A stretch of 64,000 nt of DNA, taken from assembly GCF_014646375.1 (NCBI RefSeq), contig NZ_BMNI01000003.1:360909-424908 (forward strand), in the 5' to 3' direction. The translations under genes were made by a program, and so were the position numbers. Positions 36,017 through 43,531 of this stretch are shown here, piece after piece. The first letter of the stretch is position 1; every line of letters begins with the position of its first letter. This DNA is from Nocardioides phosphati (GTDB lineage: Bacteria > Actinomycetota > Actinomycetes > Propionibacteriales > Nocardioidaceae). The notes beneath the pieces are model-generated. The model saw only the letters and a list, made by a program, of their open reading frames with translations, ran no database searches and was not told the DNA's origin.

Positions 36017-36394
36017 ATGAGCGCAGCACCCGCAGGACCCACCGTCACGCTCTGTCGTGACTGCTGCTGCGGCACTGTGCGCAAGCATCCGGGCGTCGAC
36101 CACGACGCCCAGGTCGAGGCGCTGCGGGAGGGCCTCTCCGACTCCGGTCGGGTGGTCGTCTCGCAGTGCCTCCTCGCCTGCGAGCGCTCCAACGTCGTCG
36201 TCGTGACGCCGACGCCGGCGGCCCGCAAGCAGGGCGCGAAGCCGGTCTGGCTCTCCCGCATCCTCTTCCCGGCCGAGACCCAGGCGGTCATCGACTGGGT
36301 CAACGCGGGCGGCCCCGGCGTCGTCGACGTCCCGACGAAGCTGCTGGGCAAGGTCGCGCCGCGTCCGGGATTCTGGGAGACGGATCCTTTCTAA
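36017..36394 (+). CDS. thioredoxin-like 2Fe-2S ferredoxin domain protein
   Basis: A 125-residue protein with CRDCCCGT near residue 13 and SQCLLACERSNVV near residue 49, the Cys pattern of thioredoxin-fold [2Fe-2S] ferredoxins (extra Cys in the first cluster). It starts 18 bp after cbtA and is probably in the riboswitch-controlled operon, so it could supply electrons in corrinoid or cobalt metabolism, for example cobalt reduction. That role is inference from position only. Confidence 0.75.
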   Translation: MSAAPAGPTVTLCRDCCCGTVRKHPGVDHDAQVEALREGLSDSGRVVVSQCLLACERSNVVVVTPTPAARKQGAKPVWLSRILFPAETQAVIDWVNAGGPGVVDVPTKLLGKVAPRPGFWETDPF

Positions 36395-36434
36395 AGCCGT
36401 GCTCCGGCCCCGCGTGAGGCCGTAGCCTGCAGCC

Positions 36435-37028
36435 GTGACGCCGACCGACCGCAACGCCGTACGCCGCCGGGCACTGCTCGACGCCGGCATCGGCCTGCTC
36501 GGGGCCGAGGAGGCCGGGGCGGTCAACGTGCGCGCGGCCTGCCGCTCGACGGGCGTCACGGAGCGGTACTTCTACGAGATCTTCGGAACGCGTGACGACT
36601 ACGCGCGGGCGGTCTACGACGACGTCAGCGAGCAGGCCCGCCAGGCCCTGGTCGCGGCGTCGGCGGCGGGCGGCGAGTTCCGCGACGTCGCCACGCGCGC
36701 GGTCGACGCGTTCGTGGCGCTGATGATCGACCGGCCGGACATGGGCCGCGTGCTGCTCCTCGCGCCGTACCGCGAGCCGGCGATCGCCGAGCTCGGCCTG
36801 GGCCACATGCCCGACTTCTTCGCGGTGGTCGACGCTGCATTCCCCGACGGGCTCGACCCGGCGCAGCGCCGGCTGACGTCGGTGGCGCTGGTCGGGGCCC
36901 TCACCTCGCTCTTCACGCAGTTCCTCAGCGGCACCCTCCCGGTCGAGCGCGACGTCCTGGTCGGCTACTGCGTCGGCCTGATCGTCGACACGGCCGAGCG
37001 CACCACCAGCTCCGTCGCGGGCGCCTGA
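36435..37028 (+). CDS. TetR family regulator
   Basis: A 197-residue repressor-type protein. The N-terminal helix-turn-helix (AVNVRAACRSTGVTERYFYEIFGTRDDY) is a clear TetR_N domain, shown here in one motif of conserved order; the C-terminal ligand domain is not assignable. The GTG has a TAGCCT box at 36423-36428, 6 nt upstream (leaderless type). It is 1 bp from the downstream acyltransferase gene, so the pair is co-transcribed. Confidence 0.85.
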   Translation: MTPTDRNAVRRRALLDAGIGLLGAEEAGAVNVRAACRSTGVTERYFYEIFGTRDDYARAVYDDVSEQARQALVAASAAGGEFRDVATRAVDAFVALMIDRPDMGRVLLLAPYREPAIAELGLGHMPDFFAVVDAAFPDGLDPAQRRLTSVALVGALTSLFTQFLSGTLPVERDVLVGYCVGLIVDTAERTTSSVAGA

Positions 37029-37029
37029 G

Positions 37030-37755
37030 GTGCCGTGGACCCGCGGCGCTGCACTGCGCCCTGACCACCGCACGCGACTCCTCGCCTCCGGGGTGCTGGC
37101 CGAGGTCCTCGACGGGCTCGTCCTGCAGGAGGTGACCGCGCCGCTGCCCGACTGGTGGCACGCCAACGGCAACGCGCTCTACCTCGCCGAGCGGATGTCG
37201 ATCCCGGCCGAGATGGTCGCGGTCCTGACCACCTACCCCTTCCACGACGCGCTGGTCGTCTGCGCGACGGGCATGGAGTTCTTCTCCTCGTTGCTGGTCG
37301 GCGGCGACGGCGCGACCGTCTTCGTCGGCCCGGCGACGTTCATGGCTGCGGCCGACCTCTACTGCGATGCACGCTCGACGATCGTGCTCAACTCCCACGT
37401 CGTGGCCACCGGCAAGGCGATCGTCGACGCCCGCAACGGCGGCTCGGTCATCGCGCAGCCCGACCAGCTCTGGGCCGCGGGTGCGTACGTCGTCACCGAC
37501 GACATGCACCGCCTCGAGGACGTCGCCACCGGCGCCCGCCTCAACCCGTACGGCGCCCATGTCCGCCTCGGCCGCCACGTGTGGCTCGGCCGCGACGCGA
37601 TCGTGAGCGGCCACGTGGAGATCGGCGACGGCGCGGTCGTCGGCATGCGGAGCCTCGTGCGCAACCAGAAGGTCCCCGCGCGCACGGCCGTCGCGGGCAC
37701 GCCTGCGCGCGTGATCCGCGAGGGCGTGACCTGGTCGGGCGACGACACCCCCTGA
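37030..37755 (+). CDS. hexapeptide-repeat (left-handed beta-helix) acyltransferase-like protein
   Basis: A 241-residue protein. The C-terminal half shows isoleucine/valine-spaced hexapeptide turns (GARLNPYGAHVRLGRHVWLG, IVSGHVEIGDGAVVGMRSLV) and the usual ending AGTPARVIREGV of LbetaH acyltransferases. The N-terminal half (WWHANGNALYLAERM) is not assigned. Acyl or acetyl transfer to a sugar or similar acceptor is likely, though a gamma-carbonic-anhydrase-like fold cannot be excluded. The GTG starts 1 bp after the TetR gene. Confidence 0.7.
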   Translation: MPWTRGAALRPDHRTRLLASGVLAEVLDGLVLQEVTAPLPDWWHANGNALYLAERMSIPAEMVAVLTTYPFHDALVVCATGMEFFSSLLVGGDGATVFVGPATFMAAADLYCDARSTIVLNSHVVATGKAIVDARNGGSVIAQPDQLWAAGAYVVTDDMHRLEDVATGARLNPYGAHVRLGRHVWLGRDAIVSGHVEIGDGAVVGMRSLVRNQKVPARTAVAGTPARVIREGVTWSGDDTP

Positions 37756-37896
37756 CCTGCCTTCGTCAACGGCGTACGGCGTGGCGCACGTCACGTGCGC
37801 GAGGTGAGGCCGGACACTGTGTGTGACTCGATGTCGCGAGTAGCGTCGTTGTGCCGGTCATCGCGGATCGGTCCCCCACGCAAAAGGTTGGTCTCG

Positions 37897-38697
37897 ATGC
37901 TCGCCCACGAACGCCACGGCTCCGGCACTCCGATCGTCCTCGTCCACGGCATCGGTCACCGGCGCCAGGGATGGGACCCGATCGTTCCGCTGCTGGTCGC
38001 AGCCGGCCACGAGGTGATCACCGTCGACCTCCCGGGCCACGGTGACTCCCCGGCGTACGACGCGCAGGGCAAGAGCGCACGGGTCTACCTGCACGAGGTC
38101 TTCGAAGCCTTCTACGAGGAGCTCGGCATCGAGACGCCCCACGTGGTCGGCAACAGCCTCGGCGGCCTGATCGCCCTCGAGGCGGCGATGAACGGCCACG
38201 TCAGCTCCGTCGTGGCGCTCTCGCCCGCCGGCTTCTGGAAGGGCACGTTCGACTTCCTCTACGTGCGTGGCCTCTTCAGGACGATGATCACCGCTGGTGG
38301 CCTGCTGGCCCCGATCGCGCCGCACCTCTTCCGCACGAAGCTGGGCAAGGCGATCGGCTTCAGCTGGCTCTCCTCGCACCCGTCGCGCATCCCGGCCGAC
38401 GTCGCCGTCGGCGACCTGCGCAACATGCTCGCCGCGCGCCCGGCCGTCCGCGAGCTCTTCCTGGGCGCGTTCCAGTTCCAGGGCCCGCTGCCCGTGCCGG
38501 CCACGATCGCCTGGTCGCAGCACGACAAGGTCCTCCTGCCCTACCAGGGCCGTCGTGCCCGCAAGGTGCTCCCGGAGGCGTTCCACACCATCCTCAAGGG
38601 CGTCGGCCACGTCCCGATGATGGACGACCCCGAGCTGGTCGCCCGCACCATCCTCGACACCGTCGCGCGCGCCGAGCACTCCTCCAACGCCGCCTGA
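37897..38697 (+). CDS. alpha/beta hydrolase
   Basis: A 266-residue hydrolase with oxyanion-hole motif VLVHGIGHRRQGW, nucleophile Ser87 in VVGNSLGGL and catalytic His in KGVGHVPMMDD near the C-terminus. The ATG at 37897 is chosen because it directly precedes the fold; an upstream in-frame start at 37795 would add 34 Arg/Cys-rich residues with no domain character. The 141-bp gap before it holds no other gene. Substrate unknown. Confidence 0.85.
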   Translation: MLAHERHGSGTPIVLVHGIGHRRQGWDPIVPLLVAAGHEVITVDLPGHGDSPAYDAQGKSARVYLHEVFEAFYEELGIETPHVVGNSLGGLIALEAAMNGHVSSVVALSPAGFWKGTFDFLYVRGLFRTMITAGGLLAPIAPHLFRTKLGKAIGFSWLSSHPSRIPADVAVGDLRNMLAARPAVRELFLGAFQFQGPLPVPATIAWSQHDKVLLPYQGRRARKVLPEAFHTILKGVGHVPMMDDPELVARTILDTVARAEHSSNAA

Positions 38698-38752
38698 TTC
38701 CGGCCCCCGGGGGCCGCGCTTCGAGCGCGTCCCCGGCGGGTACGGTCGGGGC

Positions 38753-39901
38753 ATGTCAGCCGCAACTGGGTCCCTCGTCGCAGGCCGCTACCGCTTGGGC
38801 GACCTCCTCGGTAGTGGCGGCATGGCCGACGTCTACCGCGCCGACGACGAGCGGCTGGGCCGCCCGGTGGCGCTCAAGCTGTTGCGGGTGCAGGCCGCGT
38901 CGGAGACCGACCGCGAGCGCTTCGCCGCGGAGGCGCACACGCTCGCGCGGCTCGACCATCCCGCCGTCGTGACGCTCCTCGACGCGGGCCTCGAGGACGA
39001 CCAGCCGTGGCTCGCGATGCAGCTCGTCGAGGGTGCGACGCTCGCCTCCCGCTTCGCCGGGGGAGCCGTCCCCGCCGCCGACGTGGCCGAGATCGGCCGG
39101 CAGGTCGCCGAGGGCCTGGCCTACGCCCACGCGTGCGGCGTCGTCCACCGTGACGTGAAGCCGGGCAACATCCTGCTCGCGCCCGGCGCGCGTGCCCTCA
39201 TCGCCGACTTCGGCATCGCCCACCTCCTCGACGGCACGTCGCGCCACACCGCCGTCGGCCAGGCGATCGGCTCGCCCGCCTACCTGGCCCCGGAGCAGGC
39301 GTCCGCGGGGGAGCTGTCGGGAGCGACCGATGTTTACTCGCTCGGACTGCTCCTCCTCGAGGCGCTCACCGGCGAGCGTCCCTTCCGCGGCACCACGACC
39401 GAGATGGTCTATGCGCGGCTGCAGGGGCCGCCCGCCGTCCCGGCCGACCTGCCGCTGGGCTGGGCGACGCTGCTGCGCGCGATGACCTCCGTCGCCCCTG
39501 CCGACCGCCCCACCGCGGAGGAGGTGGCCACGACCCTGGCCGCGTTCGACGGTGAGGACCTGGCGCCCGCCGATCCCGAGGCGACGGCCCCGTTCGCCGT
39601 GGCCGAGCAGCCCGATCGCACGCAGCTGCTGGCCGTGACGCCGGCCGCGGCCGAGGAGGGCAGTGGTGCCCGCGCGGCCGCCAGCCCGGCGGAGCGGCCG
39701 TCGCGCTCGAGCGGGCTCTCCCGGCTGGTCGCCGCGGCTGCCGTGCTCGCGGTGCTGGCACTCGTGGGCGCGCTCTGGCTCGCGCTCCGCGACCCCGCGC
39801 CGCCCGCGAGCAGCGTGACGCCGGTGCCGTCCGGCGTACCTTCGGGGCTGCGGGCGCCGCTGGCCGACCTGCACGAGGCGATCCACGGGAGCACGCCATG
39901 A
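38753..39901 (+). CDS. serine/threonine protein kinase, membrane anchored
   Basis: A 382-residue Hanks-type kinase. The glycine loop LGSGGMADVY, ATP lysine K42, catalytic VHRDVKPGN (D134) and DFG (D152) are intact, so it should be active. After residue ~265 comes an Ala/Pro/Glu linker, one membrane helix (about 327-347) and a short Pro-rich outside segment without PASTA repeats. The ATG has a TACGGT box at 38741-38746, 6 nt upstream. The stop overlaps the lipoprotein gene (ATGA). Confidence 0.9.
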   Translation: MSAATGSLVAGRYRLGDLLGSGGMADVYRADDERLGRPVALKLLRVQAASETDRERFAAEAHTLARLDHPAVVTLLDAGLEDDQPWLAMQLVEGATLASRFAGGAVPAADVAEIGRQVAEGLAYAHACGVVHRDVKPGNILLAPGARALIADFGIAHLLDGTSRHTAVGQAIGSPAYLAPEQASAGELSGATDVYSLGLLLLEALTGERPFRGTTTEMVYARLQGPPAVPADLPLGWATLLRAMTSVAPADRPTAEEVATTLAAFDGEDLAPADPEATAPFAVAEQPDRTQLLAVTPAAAEEGSGARAAASPAERPSRSSGLSRLVAAAAVLAVLALVGALWLALRDPAPPASSVTPVPSGVPSGLRAPLADLHEAIHGSTP

Positions 39902-40302
39902 GGCGGGCCGTGCTGGCCGCCGGCGTGCTGTTGCTCGCGGGGTGCGGCAACGGCTCCGCGACGACGGCTGCCGACCAGGTGCCGGCGCTGGGCTCCGCGC
40001 TGACGAAGGTCGACACCCTCATGGCCGCGCATCACTGGAACAAGGCGAGGGCGGAGCTCCGCAGGATCATCAGTGAGGCCGATGCGGCCCGCGACGACGG
40101 CGACCTCGACGAGATCGCCGCTGACCGCGTGGTGGCCTCGGCGCAGCGGCTGCTCGCGGCCCTGCCCACGCCGGTGGCCACCCCGAGCGCGACGCCGACG
40201 CCCAGCACGTCCGCGCCGAAGGTCACCCAGCCCACGACGCAGAAGGCGCCGCAGCCGAAGCCGGCCGGCAAGGGCAAGAAGCACAAGGGCAAGAAGCACT
40301 GA
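39898..40302 (+). CDS. small lipoprotein, unknown function
   Basis: A 134-residue lipoprotein: signal peptide with lipobox LLLAGC (Cys at residue 16), a helical middle (VDTLMAAHHWNKARAELRRI) and a Pro/Thr/Lys-rich tail ending KGKKHKGKKH. It overlaps the kinase gene by ATGA, so it may be a surface partner or sensor for that kinase. No known domain is recognised. A strong terminator follows 13 bp after its stop. Confidence 0.75.
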   Translation: MRRAVLAAGVLLLAGCGNGSATTAADQVPALGSALTKVDTLMAAHHWNKARAELRRIISEADAARDDGDLDEIAADRVVASAQRLLAALPTPVATPSATPTPSTSAPKVTQPTTQKAPQPKPAGKGKKHKGKKH

Positions 40303-40315
40303 CCCCTGGAGACGA

Positions 40316-40348
40316 GCAACGCCCTGTCCGTGACGGACAGGGCGTTGC
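40316..40348. terminator. bidirectional terminator between convergent genes
   Basis: Perfect 15-bp stem, GCAACGCCCTGTCCG (40316-40330) and its complement (40334-40348), with a TGA triloop. It ends the kinase-lipoprotein operon and, from the other strand, the cyclic-nucleotide-binding gene. Confidence 0.85.
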
Positions 40349-40374
40349 TGCGCGGCGGGCCGGAGCCCGGTGGA

Positions 40375-40824
40375 TCAGGCGACGCGCTTGGCCAGCGTGG
40401 TGTCGATGGCGGTGCGGAACGCCGGGACGTCGGCGTACAGGCTCGTGACGGCGTCCGCGGTGAAGTGGAGGACGACGAGCGGCGTCGCGGCGACGACGGT
40501 CGCGGAGCGCAGGGAGTGCTCCAGGATCGCCTTCTCGCCGATGACGTCGCCCGCACCGAGGCGGACGGTCTTGCCGGACTCGAGCTTGATGTCGACCTCG
40601 CCCTCGAGGATGACGTAGGCCTTGTCGGCCGGGGTCTTCGCCCAGATCAGCGACCAGCCGGCGGGCACGTTGAGCTCGACACCGGAGGCCGCGATCGCGA
40701 CGAGGTCGCCGCGCTCGGCGTCGGCGAAGAGCGGGAAGGTGCCGAGGCGCGACGCGATGCGGGCGGCGTCGGCGTTGACCTTGGGGATGCCCTGGCTACG
40801 GAGGGCCTTGTTCGTGGGGTTCAT
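40375..40824 (-). CDS. cyclic nucleotide-binding domain protein (no HTH)
   Basis: A 149-residue protein made mostly of one cNMP-binding beta-roll (LFADAERGDLVAIAASG ... VILEGEVDIKLESGKTVRLGAGDVIGEKAIL, shown in parts). The phosphate-binding cassette GEKAILEHSLRSATVVA resembles the family, but the C-terminal DNA-binding helix-turn-helix of CRP-type regulators is missing. It may be a stand-alone sensor. A strong AAAGGAG ribosome site precedes the ATG. The upstream gap (40825-40950) holds a GTGATCAC palindrome at 40864-40871 but no gene. Confidence 0.8.
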   Translation of the reverse strand: MNPTNKALRSQGIPKVNADAARIASRLGTFPLFADAERGDLVAIAASGVELNVPAGWSLIWAKTPADKAYVILEGEVDIKLESGKTVRLGAGDVIGEKAILEHSLRSATVVAATPLVVLHFTADAVTSLYADVPAFRTAIDTTLAKRVA

Positions 40825-40950
40825 GGGTCACTCTCCTTTGAGTGCGAACACGAGGTGAACTCAGTGATCACCCGTACACTGAAACTCTCCTCCGGGCAGT
40901 GCCCAGAAGCAAGGAAAAGACCGTGTGACCTGCGTCTATGGCATGTGACG

Positions 40951-40990
40951 AGCCCCTCAGGCCATGACCGCCGTCACGGCCTGAGGGGCT
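40951..40990 (-). terminator. terminator for the DHA2 exporter gene
   Basis: A 13-bp perfect outer stem (40951-40963 with 40978-40990) plus an inner TGAC/GTCA pairing around a CGCC loop. It lies 10 bp past the stop of the minus-strand exporter gene. Confidence 0.8.
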
Positions 40991-41000
40991 TGCTCCGGGG

Positions 41001-42455
41001 TCAGTGCTGGTCGCGCCGCAGGCCGAACGCCGCCAGCAGGGCGGCCAGTGCGAAGGCGATCCCGCCCAGCACGAACGCCGTCACGTAGGCGCCCTCGGTG
41101 GGCAGGGCGACCGGCCCGGAGGGCGTGGCGAAGGTGGTCGCCGAGGCGGCCAGGATCGTGATCACGACCGCGGAGCCGATGGCGCCGCCGACCGTGCGCA
41201 TGATCGAGTTCACCGAGTTGGCGACGCCGGTGTCCTGCGGAGCGACGTGCTGGAAGAGCAGCGCCGGCATGGCGGCGTACGCGACGGCGATGGCGGCGTT
41301 GCCCGCGACCAGGGCGACGATGAACTCCGCGGTGTCCGCGTGGAGGAGGGCCAGCGAGGCCATCGAGGCGACACCGAGCACGGCCGCACCGAGCAGTACG
41401 AGGCGGGCGCCGTGGCGCACGACGTAGCGGCCGGCGATCGGGCCCAGCGGGATCGAGAGCAGCGTGCCCGGCAGCATGTAGAGGACGCTGGTGCGCAGCA
41501 CGCTCGCGCTGAAGCCGTAGCCGGTCAGCGCCTCGGGTGACTGCACGAAGTACGTCGCGCCGAGGAAGACGCTGAACATCGCGAAGCCGACGAAGAGCGA
41601 GGCCAGGTTGGTCGCGAGGACCTCGCGGTGGCCGAGGACCGAGAGCTTGATGAGCGGCTGGGCGGTGCGCGCCTGCAGGAAGCCGAAGGCCAGCAGGATC
41701 ACCGGCGCGGTGATGAAGAGGCTGATCGTCGGGGTGGAGCCCCAGCCCCACTCGTGGCCCTGCGAGACGGGCAGGAGCAGGGCGACGAGCCCGGCGCCGA
41801 GGACGACGGCACCGAGGTAGTCGACGCGACCACCAAGGCCGGCGCGACGGGGGAGGACGAGGGCCGAGAGGACGAGCATCGCGGCCGACGCGGCCAGGGT
41901 GAGCCAGAAGATGCGGTGGTAGTCGCCGCCGTTCTGGGTGAGGACGCCGGTCGCGACGAGCGCGAAGCCGGAGCCGAAGCCGAGCGCGGAGGCGGCGATC
42001 GACATCCCGTGCGCGATCTTCGCCGGCGGCAGCTCATGGCGGATCACGGAGATCGCCAGGGGGAAGAGGCCGAAGCTCGCGCCCTGCAGCGCGCGGCCGG
42101 CGATGAGGACGCCGATCGAGTCGCCGAGGCTGGCGATGAGCGAGCCGGCGAGGGTCAGGACGAGCGCCGCGAGGATCACGCGGCGCGCGCCGAAGACGTC
42201 GCCGAGGCGGCCGAAGAGCGGCGTGACGGCGGAGGCCGCGAGCATCGTCGCGGTCGCGACCCAGCCGACGGTCGTCGCCGAGGTGTGCAGCTGCTGGCCG
42301 ATCAGGGGAAGCGCCGGGACGACGATCGTCTGGATCAGGGAGAGGAGGAAGACGTTCGCCGCCATGGCGGGAAGCACGAGCCGTGAGTACGTCGCGGGGC
42401 TGGCCTGGTGGGCCGCCGAGGGCGCCTCGACGGCAGTGTCGAGGTGAGTGGTCAT
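41001..42455 (-). CDS. MFS multidrug exporter, DHA2 family (14 TM)
   Basis: A 484-residue proton-driven exporter with about 14 hydrophobic helices. Motif A is GRLGDVFGARRV near residue 80, motif C-like is GFGSGFALVATGVL, and NSVNSIMRTVGGAIGSAVV near the end is typical of DHA2 drug exporters. The ATG at 42455 is preferred to an upstream start that would overlap the promoter. It is divergent from a TetR gene, the standard arrangement for a drug-inducible efflux pump. Substrate unknown. Confidence 0.88.
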   Translation of the reverse strand: MTTHLDTAVEAPSAAHQASPATYSRLVLPAMAANVFLLSLIQTIVVPALPLIGQQLHTSATTVGWVATATMLAASAVTPLFGRLGDVFGARRVILAALVLTLAGSLIASLGDSIGVLIAGRALQGASFGLFPLAISVIRHELPPAKIAHGMSIAASALGFGSGFALVATGVLTQNGGDYHRIFWLTLAASAAMLVLSALVLPRRAGLGGRVDYLGAVVLGAGLVALLLPVSQGHEWGWGSTPTISLFITAPVILLAFGFLQARTAQPLIKLSVLGHREVLATNLASLFVGFAMFSVFLGATYFVQSPEALTGYGFSASVLRTSVLYMLPGTLLSIPLGPIAGRYVVRHGARLVLLGAAVLGVASMASLALLHADTAEFIVALVAGNAAIAVAYAAMPALLFQHVAPQDTGVANSVNSIMRTVGGAIGSAVVITILAASATTFATPSGPVALPTEGAYVTAFVLGGIAFALAALLAAFGLRRDQH

Positions 42456-42477
42456 GCCGAGAAGCGTGACACAGAAT

Positions 42478-42547
42478 TGACGGAGTGTCGAAAAGTTATG
42501 ACGTGACGTCAAACACCGCTGTCGTCGCGGCGTCGCGCCCGTACACT
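42478..42547. promoter_or_regulatory. divergent exporter/TetR promoters and probable operator
   Basis: On the minus strand, TTGACG (complement of 42508-42513), a 17-nt spacer and GACACT (complement of 42485-42490) make a good sigma-A-type promoter for the exporter. The palindrome TGACGTCA (42504-42511) overlaps its -35 box and could be the TetR operator. On the plus strand, TACACT (42542-42547) sits 6 nt before the tetR ATG, predicting a leaderless tetR message. Confidence 0.45.
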
Positions 42548-42553
42548 GGCCGC

Positions 42554-43180
42554 ATGACGACCGAGACGACGACCCCCGTACGTCGTCGCGGCGGGCCCAC
42601 GAAGGGCGACCAGCGCGAGGCGCAGATCCTCGAGGCGACGCGGGCGCTGCTCGCCGAGCGGAGCGCCGCCGACCTGACCGTCGACGCGATCGCGAAGGCC
42701 GCGGGCGTGACCCGCACGGCGTTCTACTTCTACTTCCCGACCAAGCACGCCGTCGTCGCCGCGCTCCTCGCCGAGCTGTGGGACGACTTCGGTGCCTCGC
42801 ACGCGTGGTTCGCGAGCGAGGGGCCTGACCGGGCCGGCCTGCGTGAGCAGCACCGGATCGTCGCCGAGGTCTGGCGGCGTCACCGCGAGATCCTGGTCTG
42901 CGCCCGTGGATCGGTGGACTACGAGCCCGTGCTCGAGTGGGCCGCCCGCCTGCGGGACCGCTTCGAGGCCGGCCTCGGTGCCAAGGTGGAGCGCGACCGC
43001 GCGGCCGGCCTGGCTCCCGACGGCATCGCGGCCGCGTCGCTCGCCGCGATGGTCTGGGACGTCCGCGACGCGCGGTTCCGCGCGATGAGCGACCTGGCGC
43101 CGGACGACCTCGACCGTGCGCTCGACGAGCTGACCGAGGTCGTCCTGCGGATGCTCTACGGCACCGCCCCGGCCGCCTGA
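42554..43180 (+). CDS. TetR family regulator of the divergent exporter
   Basis: A 208-residue TetR protein. The DNA-binding part is LTVDAIAKAAGVTRTAFYFYFPTKHAVVAALL in order of conserved residues (shown elsewhere as shorter motifs: DAIAKAAGVTRTAFYFYF). The C-terminal domain binds an unknown inducer. The ATG at 42554 is chosen over an upstream in-frame GTG (42485), which lies within the exporter promoter. It probably represses the DHA2 pump and itself. Confidence 0.87.
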   Translation: MTTETTTPVRRRGGPTKGDQREAQILEATRALLAERSAADLTVDAIAKAAGVTRTAFYFYFPTKHAVVAALLAELWDDFGASHAWFASEGPDRAGLREQHRIVAEVWRRHREILVCARGSVDYEPVLEWAARLRDRFEAGLGAKVERDRAAGLAPDGIAAASLAAMVWDVRDARFRAMSDLAPDDLDRALDELTEVVLRMLYGTAPAA

Positions 43181-43213
43181 GGGCCCGCGCCGCCGTACTT
43201 GGCCGAAATGCAA

Positions 43214-43239
43214 GGACGCCGCTCCGAAGAGCGGCGTCC
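43214..43239 (-). terminator. terminator after tRNA-Ser
   Basis: Perfect 11-bp stem GGACGCCGCTC (43214-43224) with its complement (43229-43239) and a CGAA loop, directly 3' of the minus-strand tRNA gene. It may also serve the convergent tetR gene. Confidence 0.75.
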
Positions 43240-43242
43240 AGG

Positions 43243-43330
43243 TGGCGGATCTGGGGGGATTCGAACCCCCGAGGGCGTTAACCCAACACGGATTCCAGCC
43301 GTGCGCCATAGGCCACTAGGCGACAGATCC
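43243..43330 (-). tRNA. tRNA-Ser (GGA anticodon)
   Basis: An 88-nt class II tRNA. The acceptor GGATCTG pairs with CAGATCC, followed by discriminator G and an encoded CCA. The anticodon stem is CACGG/CCGTG around loop CTGGAAT, giving anticodon GGA (serine UCC/UCU codons). A long variable arm (TTGGGTTAACGCCCTC region) and the T arm GGGGGTTCGAATCCCCC are present. A TAACGT box lies about 7 nt before the 5' end on the minus strand. Confidence 0.95.
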
Positions 43331-43391
43331 GTGGAGCACGTTACCGGTGGCTCGCCCCTGTGGAGAAATCGCCCCCGGCCCGACCCGCCAT

Positions 43392-43420
43392 TTGGGCCCG
43401 CGGGTGCCGCCCTCTAGACT
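43392..43420 (+). promoter_or_regulatory. promoter of the SRP RNA
   Basis: TTGGGC (43392-43397), a 17-nt spacer and TAGACT (43415-43420) form a well-placed sigma-A-type promoter, with transcription expected to start around 43425-43428, where the SRP RNA begins. Confidence 0.6.
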
Positions 43421-43424
43421 TCGG

Positions 43425-43515
43425 GGCAACCCCCCGTGCGGCGGCATCTCGCTGAACTCCCCCAGGGCCGGAAGGCAGCAAGGGCAGGCGAGCTCTGTCG
43501 GGTGCACGGGGGGCC
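43425..43515 (+). ncRNA. ffs: signal recognition particle RNA (4.5S type)
   Basis: The conserved domain-IV loop GGGCCGGAAGGCAGCAAGGG is at about 43465-43484, flanked by long self-complementary arms (CCCCCCGTGC near 43430-43439 with GCACGGGGGG at 43504-43513), giving a single hairpin RNA. It is the scaffold bound by Ffh for co-translational targeting. Exact ends are estimated from the stem. Confidence 0.93.
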
Positions 43516-43531
43516 TTTGTATGTTCAGCCC

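Noticed and set aside
40838..40862. Second HAIR-like site before the cyclic-nucleotide-binding gene
   Set aside because: TTGAGT and ACTCA occur, but spaced about 14-15 nt apart instead of 7, and the gene is unrelated to heat shock.
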